Shown piece by piece: positions 25,201 to 37,405 of a stretch of 64,000 nucleotides of DNA. The translations under genes and the position numbers were made by a program. The DNA lies in assembly GCF_963675165.1 (NCBI RefSeq), contig NC_087389.1, positions 6,468,621-6,532,620 of the forward strand, in the 5' to 3' direction. Under the pieces are notes generated by a model. The model had not been told where the DNA came from. It saw only the letters and a list, made by a program, of their open reading frames with translations, and ran no database searches. Source of the DNA: Halichondria panicea (lineage: Eukaryota > Porifera > Demospongiae > Suberitida > Halichondriidae). Within the stretch, counting starts at the first letter, position 1; the number at the start of each line of letters is the position of its first letter.

Positions 25201-28200
25201 CAACAGGTATATCTTTTTACTTAAAACGCTCAAAATATTGTTAGTATAGATTACTACTGACATTAAAGCTCTTAGATAGTCGTTTCTTACCTTTAGAACC
25301 GAGTAAAACTCTGAAAAGTCTTTAGCCCACTCAAAATTAGTCAATTCGCGGTCTAACGCGGATAGACCTCAGCTCTCAATGTATGATCTATAGCGCACGT
25401 GATCTAGTTTCCAATCCCCTTCCTCTACTATCTATGGTCTGACCTATGTCACAAATACTCACTGTATTGTAACCGAAACCACTTCTAGTACAAGGCGCAA
25501 ACAATAACAACGCAGGAAAAGTCATGAAAACATCAGTGATAATCATCACTAGTGTTACTTTGCACATTTATGACTTCATGTTTATACAACAGCGTGTGGT
25601 TGTGAGGTAGTTGGACAACAGAATGCTGACTATGGAGTTGCGTACTCTTCCTAATGAACTCTATAGACTTGATAATACTGATTCTGTTATATAAGCCTTG
25701 TGTAATATCTGTTCTATAGACATGTCCACATCCTCAACGAGTCCTTCAATTGGCGACCATTCTTTCTCTCCTGTAAGTTTTGTTATGCACTGCCCTCATA
25801 GTGATATGATAGGCATGACGTTTGTATATTGTAGATTTAAATTATAGGTTCATTGTCATCTAAATACACAATGATAAGAGGCAGTGCAACTCATGCTACA
25901 TTTTTTGCTCAACAGGCTAGCAATCCAGAAACTTCGAATTCAATCGGTAGTGAAGTAATATTAAGACAAAAAAAAGCTGACTACCACCCAACAGTAGGAT
26001 CAGGGTTTCTAAGGGGACCTGATTTTCCTGTTGCACAGGTTGGGATCAGGAATACTAGCCAAGGTATATCTTGTACTGTATTAAAACATTTATTCGGCCT
26101 GGAATCGAGGCTAGTAAGAACATTACTGTCACTACACTATATACACATTCATTATATGCATGTGCAGGCGGCAATGAGGCAGTAAAAGAGAAAATCAAGA
26201 ATACCAACGAAGTAATTCAAAAGGTTATATCAATAGCTAAGAAGCTTAAATTGCCCACTCATCAATCAGAGCTCGAAAGAATCTCTTCAGCGTTACTATC
26301 TGGCAAAGTCCAAATAGGATTTGTTGGCTTAACTAATGCTGGCAAAAGCGCAACTGTTAGTTCCTTTATAGGCTCACCTTTTCTCCCATCAACGCTTCAA
26401 AGGCAGACGGTCGGCTCAATCCGTGTTGTACATGATCCAACATGTACGCATGGAGAACTTTTTGGCACAAGAGATGGCTTGACGGTTTCTCTTGCATCTG
26501 GTATTTATTCTGTTCACTCCCGTATTGAGGAATTGAATACCAATGACCGCATTAACGATATTCGCTACTCTGAACTCGTTCTTTATGCGCCAGTCACACT
26601 TTTTTCAGAGCTTGAAGAGAATTTTGCTCCAGAATTTCTAGATATGGGTGGCAGCTGTGAGAACATTCCTAGCCAGCAAGCAATTATTGCACAAAAAACA
26701 GCTTTAAAAAGCCTAGCAGCCATCGTGCTTGTTGTCAGTGCTGATGACGTATCTAAGACAACAGTGACTGACCTTGTTGAAAATCTAAAACAAGTACATC
26801 CTGGCCTAATGGAGAAACAAAGCAGAGTGCTAGTGCTCATTAACAAATATGATATGTGCTACGACGATGAGAATAAAGGATCATGGGGGCCTGACAGAAT
26901 TCAAAAGGAAATGGCAAATCACATTGGAGTGCCAATAGAGCAGACAGTGTGCTTCAGTGCCAAATATGCACTACTTGCACAAAAATGGCTACGAGATCCT
27001 TCTGCTGTAACCCAACGCAAATTTTTTGAAGAATATTTTTTTTTACAATCCACACCCGAAAAAGATTCCATTGCAATTTGCTCTTTGGAAAAGCCCACGC
27101 AAGAGAATGTGAAGAAACTAGCTGAAGGTCTTGAGAAATTTAGCCGGTTCCAAGAAGTTAAAACAAAGCTTCAGTGGGCACTCTGTGTTAATGGTCGTGA
27201 AGTTCTTTTGGATAGTGCTGTGGACAATGGTTGTGCGGAAGTGTCAAAGATGGAAGAAGCCATTAGTCATAGAATACAAGAAATTGACATTCGAGGGAAG
27301 GAAAATAAATTAGAGCAGCAAAAAGCTCAGACAGAAAAGGTTGAACAATTCTTTCAAAGTCAGACATTATTCCCAAAAACTCTTACCCAATTTTTTGAAA
27401 TTCAACTAAACGCACTTGTTGCAACATTAGAGAATGACATCAACATACAATCTTCTTTCAAAGTATCACATCTCAAAAAAAATTATGATAGCCAGCAGCA
27501 AGCATTGAAGCATGTACTGGATGCCCGCAAAGACATGCTTCAAGAAGGAAAAGAACAAATCTTCAAAGCTTGGAAGTACGGTATCTTACAAATGAAACAA
27601 ACCTTGTTGGCAAATCTGAAACAGTTACTACAACACTTAAAGGAAAAAGTTGCCTCAGAGAATATCACTGATATCTTCAACCTCAATGGTGTGGAACCGC
27701 TTAAATTGCTAGAAACCATTTCTGAATCGTTTGAATCTGTTGAGCAGCAACCAGACTTTTCACAGTGCACAGCTATAGGTGATGATGCTCTTAAAGCTGC
27801 TATTCAACCTTGCACGGAGACTAGGCAGAGAAGAAACGAGCAAAAGACAACAACGCAGCGGTTTTTGATATTCCCCACTGACCTCGGATACAATGAGGTG
27901 ATTAATTACCAGGTTACTGTGTTCGAAATAAACGCTGAGAACCTTCTTAGAGCACTTCACCAATTTGCTTCATTCTGTTCAGATCATGTTCGTAACTCTC
28001 TGTTGAAGGTTTTGAATGATGTAGCTAACAAGTTATCTCAAGCTCTTTGGGATGAACTGAAGCAGTTATCAGAAGAGCCGATTACATTGAAAGAGAAAGT
28101 TCTTCAAAAATCCAAAAAAGAAGTCGCAGAATTAGAAACTGAAAACAAATTGCTTGGAGAAGCGAAAAAAACACTATGTGAGCCACCGTCTCCTACCGGT

Positions 28201-28418
28201 AAAAAGAGGGAATTCGAAGAAGAGGATGATGATGTCATAACACCAGTTAAGAAGCTTAAGAAGCCTGGTGAGTGCGTAATAATTATTATAGGTATGTATG
28301 CACGAGACTGCATGCAACAACACCACATATATAATTATCATATTATCATGTCACTGTTGCTGTTGTTTCCTTAATAATAGCTCCTAAAAAAGCAAAGCGG
28401 TCCAAACGCCGACACTAA
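19227..28418 (+). CDS. Chimeric EHD fragment - 2A - death domain - dynamin-like GTPase
   Basis: Exons: 19227-19360, 19474-19886, 19992-20267, 25720-25772, 25916-26063, 26168-28267 and 28381-28418. Lengths and phases agree over 3,162 bases (1,053 aa). Residues ~45-125 resemble an EHD ATPase fragment (RIGPEPTTD, MHGP, FGNAFLSRF, ETPGILSGEKQR) without its P-loop. Residues ~168-180 are a 2A motif (GDVEANPGP); ribosome skipping there would release a 179-aa and an 874-aa product. Residues ~184-268 form a death domain. The large exon encodes a GTPase: P-loop GLTNAGKS (~395-402), DMGG as G3, NKYD as G4, then coiled coil and a basic C-terminal NLS (KKAKRSKRRH). The GTPase resembles nuclear SLIP-GC/NUGGC-like large GTPases, by motif only. 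The fourth exon is small and follows a 5.45-kb intron; if that junction is wrong this is two genes. Confidence 0.72.
19790..19879 (+). other. 2A ribosome-skipping motif with hydrophobic leader
   Basis: The reading frame contains an internal Met (19790) followed by a strongly hydrophobic stretch (LSLCILILIFRLLLQ) and then SGDVEANPGP, matching the D-V/I-E-x-N-P-G-P consensus exactly. Skipping would occur between Gly (19874-19876) and Pro (19877-19879). The hydrophobic part resembles a signal sequence. In sea urchins, 2A motifs at the N termini of NLR proteins have been shown to act as signal sequences when skipping fails. Use of the internal Met is inference. Confidence 0.88.
20515..20663. mobile_element. 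Miniature inverted-repeat element
   Basis: Perfect 17-bp ends (AGGGCGACACGAAGAGA and its complement) bound 149 bp in the long intron of the 2A-GTPase gene. No coding content. Confidence 0.7.
21518..21740. mobile_element. Miniature inverted-repeat element
   Basis: The ends are inverted copies (TGAATCAGTCGCCCTTC and GAAGGGCGGCTGATTCA, then AGAGTGCTCA). A partial related end (GGGCGGCTGATTCACGAG) lies at about 53200, so it is a family. Confidence 0.65.
21842..22834. mobile_element. Non-autonomous element with AGGGGCGGATC ends
   Basis: The 11-bp ends AGGGGCGGATC and GATCCGCCCCT are inverted; a similar GGGCGGATCC occurs internally at 22194. Inside, a 20-bp pair (CTATCCACAGTTTTGTTCTG at 21898, complement at 22126-22145) makes a further foldback. 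No coding sequence. Confidence 0.6.
22857..23070. mobile_element. TA-flanked miniature element
   Basis: The ends are inverted copies (TACCTTAAGGTGACATATTT and complement) over ~210 bp. The flanking host DNA (AGGAAGAG ... CGCA ... CCAATA) has an empty relative near 23826-23850, consistent with insertion at a TA. The content is AT-rich and non-coding. Confidence 0.7.
23071..25560. repeat. Duplicated intronic segment, interrupted in one copy
   Basis: The segment 23071-23215 (GCATTCTGTCTGACC, TATGTCACAAATACT, CTGTATTGTAACC, CAAGGCGC, AACAATAACAACGC) has a second copy split in two: 23845-23887 and 25437-25560. The second copy is broken by the element at 23888-25436. Confidence 0.75.
23888..25436. 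mobile_element. Non-autonomous DNA transposon with 7-bp target duplication
   Basis: Ends of about 42 bp are inverted copies (CATAGATAGTAGAGGAAGGG ... GATCACGTG). GTCTGAC flanks both sides (23881-23887 and 25437-25443), and the uninterrupted paralogous site at ~23103 has it once. Total 1,549 bp. A 7-8-bp duplication fits hAT-type elements. No transposase is seen inside, only short open frames. Confidence 0.85.
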
Positions 28419-29352
28419 CACATCAACTAAACAGTATTTCCGAAGTGACTTGTTATAGAATTAGACAAATGCATGCATGTACACAGTATATAGTATATAA
28501 TTATAGTTGTATTCTTTTGTTAGTAGTATGTATCCACTACATGGAGCTATCTAGAAGTTGTTGAAATGTATCTGTAATGATCTAGCTAGAATTGGAACTG
28601 TACTTAGTGGTAACATCTAGAAGTTATTTAGCTTTGTATAATAGGAAGGTTCTGTACTGTGCTCTGTGTGTGTTCTATTTTACTCTTGCTGCAAACAATG
28701 ATTGTTAAAGTTAACAGATATAACAAGTAATACTATAATAATGTAGACGTAGATTCATCTCTTCTAATAATTATGTCTTTAGAACATTTTATGCATTAAT
28801 TTTATACGATGGTATTAAAATGACACCACCGCGGGTGCTGATGCACTATACGACATGAAGCTACGAGTGCTACATTGGTGCAAAAGGGAAATTATTGACC
28901 ATGATTGCTAAAAAGGATACTTGTAGTGGTTGCTTCAAACAAGACTATTTATCAGTAATAAAGTAGAGACAATTAACAGATGCAACACTATAATATATAA
29001 TAATGTAGACGTAGATTTTGTCTCTTCTAATAATTATGTTTTTAATTACAACATTTATTATATGCATTTTATACAAGGGTAATTAAAATGAAACGGGTGC
29101 TGATGCACTATACGACATGAAGCTATACGTATGCTATTAATTTATATTGATGCAAAAGGGAAATTATTGTCATTGCTAAAAAGGATACCAAAAGTTCTAT
29201 AGTGGCTTAATGAAACAACCAAGATTAAATTCGAATCCAATTATATCTTGAGACACCACCACTGCACATACAATCAATGTTGTGAGTTAAAAAAACCATA
29301 TCACACACAGAGAATGGATAAAGAAGTACAAAAAGCGATTAAAAAATATACA
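28419..29352. other. Convergent 3' intergenic region with a partial duplication
   Basis: Two related ~200-bp copies lie at about 28700-28935 and 28970-29195 (shared: AATAATGTAGACGTAGATT, CTCTTCTAATAATTATGT, GGGTGCTGATGCACTATACG, GCAAAAGGGAAATTATTG). The region is AT-rich with several AATAAA-like strings and no coding sequence; it probably holds both 3' UTRs. Confidence 0.7.
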
Positions 29353-32300
29353 TTACACATGAGATGACTTGAGGCTAGTATTGTCATCAGCCTCCACTAC
29401 GGTGTCTGCTATGCTAAAATCTGAATCTGAATCACATTCTGAATCACTGGAGCTTTCGATGACTCTGTTCATTGATCTTGGTTGCCACACTGTACCACGC
29501 ACTTTGCCTTGCAGCTTCTTAGGTTTGCGTGGGTCTATTTGCTTGAGGTCAGGCACACTAGGTCGCTGCTTGTTCAGAGCTAATGAGCTATTTCCAATAG
29601 AGTTCTGTCTATTGTCCGCCATCATCAGAGGAGGGGGATTAATGCGGAGATCAGTGGCAGACTTGGCCTGTGATTTAGGAGCGACTGGTGGTTTGGGAGG
29701 AGCTACTAGCTTAGACTGAACACCAGGGGCAGATTGGTTTCTACTCATTTGTTGGTTATTCATGAACACAGGTCCACCGTCATTCATAGCCACCGCTTGC
29801 ACTTGATCTTGGAACACCTCAAAGGTTAGATGATTATCAGTAGCTGCTGGTGTCAGCATATTCTGTAGTGCCTCTAAATCTTGAATATCAGTCTCAAACT
29901 GTCTCTGCAGGTCATCTAATGGCCAACTTTCTGATGAGACTGTTCCATCATAAGAATGACTAGACCCACTGTTCTCTACGGGATGCTGTAGTGGTAGCAA
30001 GTGATGGTTGGGCAAAGCTTGTGGCATGTGTGTAGCAGCAGCTTGTTGTTGTTGTTGTTGTTGCTGTTGTGTGGGCTTAATCTGAGACATTGGGATTCGC
30101 TCAAATTTCCCCTGAGCTGGAATTGTTCCATTGTCGTTAAACCCATTCTGTAGGTTCCTCCGAGCTGTTGGTTTAGGCTTCACTACAGGTGCACTATATA
30201 CGGGGGAGGGGGAGCGGGTCATGTGATGTGGGGAGCTGGTCATGTGACGTGGAGAGCGGGTCATGTGATGTGCCTCCGTTTCAACTTGTGTAGGAGATCG
30301 AATCTCAATTGGTGGATAGTTCATACGTGAAGGGTTGCTATGGTGACGGCTAGACGGTTGATTATATAGAGGTTGATTTGATATCGGCTCTTGAGTGTAT
30401 TCAGGTGAGTGTCTGAACTCAGGAGGGGGTGGGAGGTGGTTGCCATGGGGAACGGGACTACTCATGGGCGGGGGGTAATGGTTGACTGGTCCCCTACTCA
30501 CATGTACGGGTGGTATGGAACTGTATTCAACAGCATGAGGATCGTCAATCGAACTTGAAGATTGTGTATCGTCTAATCGTCGATGTGGTATTTGAGGTAG
30601 TTGTCTGCTCTGTATTTCATTAGGAGTCATTGTGCCCAGTTCCCTGCCAACCGGGGCCTGTCTAACATTGTGAGTGTTGGCAGCGGAATGGGACCTGGGT
30701 CGCATGGAATGGGGATCCTCAATATGCGGTTGTATATGTCCAGTGGAATGAGACTGATGACCGTGGGCTGAATTAGAACGCGGAGGAAAATCTTGCAAGC
30801 TCATTCCGTTCATCATGTGATGCTCTTGTGACTGGAATAGCTGTTCTCGTACAGGGGAGAGGGGGCCGTTACGCTTCCTGCCCCCCAGATCCACCTTCTG
30901 GGGGGTGGGCACACCAGCCGAGGTGTGGGAACTTCTGTTGGAGCTAGATCTGCTGACTGGGTTGTTAGTCATGTGACCTCGAGTGTTCAAATGATCGGCC
31001 GGGGTCCACGAATCGTTTGTCTCTTGTGATAGGCCGTAGGATTGTGGAGTGGGCGTTTGTGGAGTGTAGCGATCAGGGGATTGTGAGGAGAGTGGAGGGG
31101 GCGTGTGCACACGGTTGAGGGTATCGAAAAACTGCTGACTCACTCCTCCGCTAAAATGACGAACGTGTTGTTCTTGTAGGTCAAATTTTGAATTACCTCT
31201 GAACTCTCCCCTTTGACCTCTAAACTCTCCATTGGTGCTCCCTAATTCACTGATTGGATAGTCAGGTTCATCCGGCGGGTACATGTGCGTGGGGTCATTG
31301 GGGTCATCGATAAAACTGTTTTGTAGTCCGTTAGCTGTCATATGAGCTCCATCTGGTGTCATTAGTGCTCTTGGTGGGTAGTGCCCGTCATTGTGGGTGG
31401 AGTCAGTGTACGTGAGTGAGGGGGCGGTGACTGAGTGGGCGGGTCGTAATGAGTTCATATCAGCATAATCTGTAGTCCGTCTGCTAGGAGTCGGTGAACT
31501 ATGAACCTTGATAGACTTGTTCCTGCAGGTTGGGGGAAATAGTGTGAAGCAATTTTGTGTACTTGCAAAAAAGCTCTTATTAACTTGAAAATCTGAACAC
31601 AAATTACGGGCTCTCAACAGTTGTACCAAAACGGCTGAATTCGAAAAGCTATAGCCTAGGATTTTGACTAAACAGAGAACTTATAAGCGCACGATTGCTG
31701 AGAGCTATTGAATGCATCATTGGATAATCTATTACATGTACAATCATAGTGTAGTAGCGTGTAGACGGGTGGCTTACAGAGCGTTGATCTTCTGGCGATG
31801 TTGGTACTCACTGAACCCGCTGGACCCCCCACTGAGACTGGAGGCACTGCGACGACTTGTTACTATGTGGGGGGTAATGATAATTATTAATCCACCTCAC
31901 TTAATTGAATATTAGTCCACCACTAGCTACCACTATATATAGGCTTGTACACTAGTCTACACACTGCAGGTCAATTAGAGTAGCATTTCAGCTTTTACAT
32001 TTATTTTTCATTTCAAGTGAGGTAGGCCGGGTTGCAGAGCATCACCTGACGTGCCATGATAATCACACTGACATGATTGACTCACTGTATATCTTGCCCT
32101 TGTCAGAGCCACATTTCCAGCAGTACTTGCAACACACGAAGGTGATAGTGATCATGAGGCAGGACATGACCAACACCGTCCCCACTGCCACCACCGCTAT
32201 AAACCACACCTCCTCATAGATGGGCTTCACATCTGTAGGAGAGAGTGGGTGTATAGTACATACAATAGTGGTGAGTGAGAAGCCTTGCAGTATTGTTAGC

Positions 32301-35300
32301 TATAATAATAATTTAAGCATTGAGAAATGATACAACCTTGTCATTAGAGCTAGCTACTATAGACTCACTTGTTAGTCCTTGAGGGAGGGTAATGGTGATC
32401 ACTGCGGGGGGGCTCTCATCACCCCCCACCACTACACGAGTCAGGCTGAACATGTACATACTTCCCGGGAACAGCCCGGTTATCACCAGACTAGTGACAA
32501 CTCCACTCTCCACTCGTCCCAGTGTGTGGTCAGGATGTATGTATGTCACTATATAACCCGTTGCCCCCGGCGATGCTTCCCAGAATAGACTAACGGATGT
32601 GGAGTTAATTGATTGGCCGCTTAAACCTGTCGGAGGAGTGAGGGGAACTTGTACCATCACCATGGTAACAGCAGACCATACACCACGGCCAACAGATGTG
32701 TGTGCTGCTACACGGAGCTCATAGGTCGAAGTACGAAGGTCGGAGAGGGTGTGCTGAGTGACTTCCCCCACATTAATACTTAACCACATCCCTTCCGATT
32801 GAACTCTGTACTCTAGCGTATATGTAGTTAGAGGGCCTCCATATGCTGTACAAGGAGTGGGCGGCTGCACGGAAATAATTACATCAAAAATCCTTTTTTG
32901 GTGTTTATAATTATAACAGCTTACCCCCCAGGTTGCTGTGATTGTACCTTCACCTCTGTCGGCAGTAGCTCGTAGGTTAGTGGGCGGGGCCAGTGGAGCT
33001 GTGGGGGGTACATCACCATGGTAAAACACACAAACAAACGAACAACAACAACCCCTTTTACCAGACATCTTTATAGAGCGGTAATGATATTCATGCACTG
33101 TGTTCCATGCAGGGGACGTGAATACACACGCACTGCACACATTCAATACTTAGATCATGGACAAATGAGGTGTCGATGGACATGAGGTGTCGATGGACAT
33201 GAGGTGTCTGTGTCCAACGCACACTAAATCGAAACCCACTTGTCATTGGCTAACTAGAGCTAGCTAGCAATAATGACATCATTTGTATCCTCAGCAATCT
33301 ATATAGTTACCGGGACTATAGCTCACTAAGTGGGATCTAATAATTATAATGAAAGCCTAGATAGTCTATAGCTAGTCTACACACTGCATGTCAATTAGCT
33401 TTGCTTTTAATACAATGCAAGTGAAGTGAAAGGGTTGCACGTGCATGTACATGTGCATGTACATGTACATGTACATGTACATGTACATGTATGCACGACC
33501 ATGCAGTGTGTGTAGAGGTCTAGATCACCTGATGGTTGTGTGCGCACCATCCCCACACTGGAGGACACGCTCTGGTGCTCGTAGTTGAAGGCTATCACAC
33601 GAAACTGGTAATCATACGACGGCACTAGGCCTGTCACCATAGCAACAGTTGCCGTGGGATCAACGCCGGAAACAGCAACGCTCCAAATAAAGGAACCGGG
33701 GCAGAAAGAATTTCCACGATCGAGAATTTCGATAGAGTAGTTACGCAATGGTAGTCCTCCGTCAGAAGTGGGCGTGTCCCAAACAGCAGCGAAGGAAGTA
33801 GTTGTGAGGGTTGTGTGGAGGGGATTAAGTGGAGGGGAGGGGGGGGAGGGGGGACCTATGTGGGGGGTAATAATAAACACTGTGTGGGGGTATCACATGA
33901 TATAGTCTCACCCCCCACAGTGATGACGGATGATCCAACGGTGTACCGGATATCACCCACACCAGCGACACGCAACAGAGCCACACACGTGTACACTCCG
34001 TTATTACTCGACTGGAAGTTGGGGATAGACAGAGAACCTGTAATGATAGGAAGGGGTAGTGAGTGTCCATATCATGGTGGAGGGAGCGCTATCCATATCA
34101 TGGTGGCCATGGCTAGACTCTGGGCCCAAGATCAAGTAATCATATTTAAGCATGCCATTTTACAGAGCTATCCAAGAGCCACAAAATGTATGCTTTACTA
34201 TTGAAATCTGACAATTCAAACTAGAGTTACAGCCAATCAAAGTTAGCTATAGCTATATAGCAGTACCTGTGCTCGTTGGTTGTGTGAGAGGACTGTCCTC
34301 TAGTAACCACTGATAGGCCACTGAGTCCGCTGAGGTAGACACTATAGAGCACTCGAGTGGGACTTCTGTGCCTTGTGGAGGTGTGAGGCTGCCAGCAGGG
34401 GACTCTGTCACCATGGGAACACCTAGGGGGGTGGTGTAATAGTATTATTAGATAATCGATCAGAACGCAAATTAAAGGATCTCAAAGGTAGCTACCAAAA
34501 ACGCCTGAATTTTAAAGAAAAATGCAACGCTATAGCCTTAATTGTTTTTGTCGAAATTACTGAATTTCATGATTATACATACATTGAAGTATGGTAATGA
34601 GGAATGAGTTATAGTAGCTGTGAAAATGCCTCCTACAATATTCAGTGTCTCTTACCAATCACTGTGAGTTGCTTGGGCGGAGTGTCTAGCTGTCCCCCGA
34701 GGTTGGCTGCCCTGCATGAGAGGAGAGAGGTGTCCGCCACAACAGCAGAGGAGATAGTCAGTGAACCATCACCAGGGAGAGGGGACACACTGTACTGACC
34801 TGCAGCCACAAGGGAGGGCATAATGGTGTGCATGAGCATATACCTAGCTTGCTTCTGTGCAATTGTATGATGTAGTGCAGTATATTTGACTGCCCATAAC
34901 AGAATTGTCCAATTTCACAACTAAAATGTATTTAGTAGCTAGAGCTATACAAGATGATAATAAGCACATAAAGAGCTATAATTCCTACGTACTGTAAGAC
35001 CAGGAGTGGACTCACCAGTGATGGAGATGGGAGTGACGGATCCAAAACGATACCAGGAGAAGGTGGGTGGGGGAAATCCCTCCGCCTCACATGACAGTGT
35101 CACAGACGCCCCCTCAAACACCAACAGTGCCTCAGGCATCACTGTAAACACTGGACCAACACCTACACACACACAGTTGTGTATAGTGGGTAATTTTCTC
35201 GTTGATGTACATTTTAATATGAACTACCCAGTTAAAAATGTTATATTCTAAGTCGTAGAGCTCAGAATAGTGACCTAATACTTTTAGATTAATGTTCTGA

Positions 35301-37366
35301 ATACGAAAATACAACTTGTCCCCCATCATACGAACATAACCTGCTATACTGTACAAGGACTAGTACTTACTGACTGGAACGATGAGTTCGTTGTCACTGT
35401 CACAGCGACCAATCAGACGCTGGCACACCTCACACTGGTACACGCCCCCATTCCCCTCACCCACACCACTGATACTCAACACTCCCTCTGTCACCGTTAG
35501 CCCTGTTGTCGTTGTAACAGACTCTCCATTCACTCGCCAGATCCACTCTAGTGGAGGTGTGCCGTCTGCTGAGCAGCTGAGGGTCAAAGGTTGAGTCAAA
35601 TTAGCCGCAGTCTCTGGGAAGGAGGATGTAATCTGTGTGGGGTCTGTGTGTGTGGGCGTGTGGTGTGGGAGGGAATAATTTTATTGCTTGTTCCATTTGA
35701 AAGGTCTCTTTCTAAGCAAAATCATAAAATCGTTGAAATTGATCTACGGAATTCAAAGTTATATGGCAGCTGAGAAAGAGCCCCTCTAATTATTGTGATG
35801 CATGTGGGGGGGGGGGGGTTGGTGTGATTGGGTTGTTAGCTGTACACAGAGGTGTGTGTGTGTGGATATGACCTCAGGGGATTATGTTTCAAAGTGTGTG
35901 TGGTTCTATAATGATGTCACATTAGATGCTGTAGGCAACACACCGTCTTCTGGTGAACTGACTGAGATTACAGCCTCAGCTCTATAATCAACTAGTGTGA
36001 ACATTCCTGAGAAGCTATGTAAGCCAGCTACCCAAACTTGCCCATCCCCAGGGACTGCTGTCATGGCGCCAGTCAACTAGCTATACTGGTTTAGGCCTGT
36101 CACAAGTTGATCTAGCTGATACAGATATGGGAATAATGAGAGCTATTACATCAATTAGAACATAAATTATGAGCTCTCAAAGATTGCTACCAAACGGCTG
36201 AAATTTGTAGAAAGCGCACACAAGACCTAGCCTTTGCTGTTGCTGCATACCACACTCAACCCACGACTATTTGTACATGAGGTCTAGTTTCGTATCGCAC
36301 TCCTACACAACATTTAGGCTGCCCTAGTTGCATACCACACTCAACCCACGACTATTTGTACATGAGGTCTAGTTTCGTATCACTCCTACACAACATTCAG
36401 ACTGCCCTAGTTGCATACCACACTCACCCACGACAATGAGACTGCCAGAGGAGGTAGCAGTGATGGGTCCAGTGTTGCTGGTCTGCACTGCTCTACACGT
36501 ATACTCTCCACTGTCTGTACTGCGGACATCAATGAGAGTGATGCTCCACCCATTAGCGCTGATTGTGACACGCCCACTCGATGATACCTGAGTGCCATCC
36601 TTGAGCCAGGTCATGACTGGAGCAGGTCTATATATAGTGGGTGGACAGTATTCAACAATTGTAAAGGCATAATTAATATGTACATAGAAATAGTGGGAGA
36701 TATTAGAACTGAAGAAGAGAGTATAACTGGCTGGATGAGATGAGCTATAAAATTGTACAAACAGTCTCATTTCATAAAGGCCATAATAATCATTATAACT
36801 ATTCCACAATGCACACAGACAGAGAGAGTGGAGGATGACACACCACCACCCACCTTCCAGTGGGTAGACACTCGAGGCTGACAGTCTCACCACCTGACAC
36901 AGTTTGTACTGCCACAGGACCCTCAGCAATGGACACCTCACGAAACAAAGCACCTGTATGTAAGCAGTTATTATATAATTATACAGACAAAACACCTGTA
37001 GGTATAGGTATATAACTAGTAAGCAGTTATATATATATATATATGTACAGACGTGATTCACAGACCTGATCCTGATCTGGTGAGTAGGTACTGAGCTGCC
37101 ATAGCTTGTGTACTACCAGTGATGCTATTGGTCACACTGCACGTGTACAGTGTGTTGGAATCACTCAAACTGTTAAAGTTAGCAAACCACAGCCGGCCCG
37201 TTTCTAGGGACACGCCCACTCTGTTGTTAGGAATTTGTCCGGGGGTGAAGGAGGTCCAACTGATTTGTAGGTACGAAGGAGGGTCAAAGTTCAAACAAGG
37301 GAGAGATATGTGGTCAAAATCAACCACTGAAACAGATTGTAAAGAAGTACTGGGAATAGTGGTGAC

Positions 37367-37405
<39 letters not shown>

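Noticed and set aside
24714-25344. Small open frames inside the 1.5-kb transposon
   Set aside because: 60-80 codons, overlapping on both strands, no transposase motifs.
31523-31629. N-terminal extension of the receptor's last exon
   Set aside because: It is again the dispersed repeat; the acceptor CTGCAG at 31523 joins in phase with the preceding exon.
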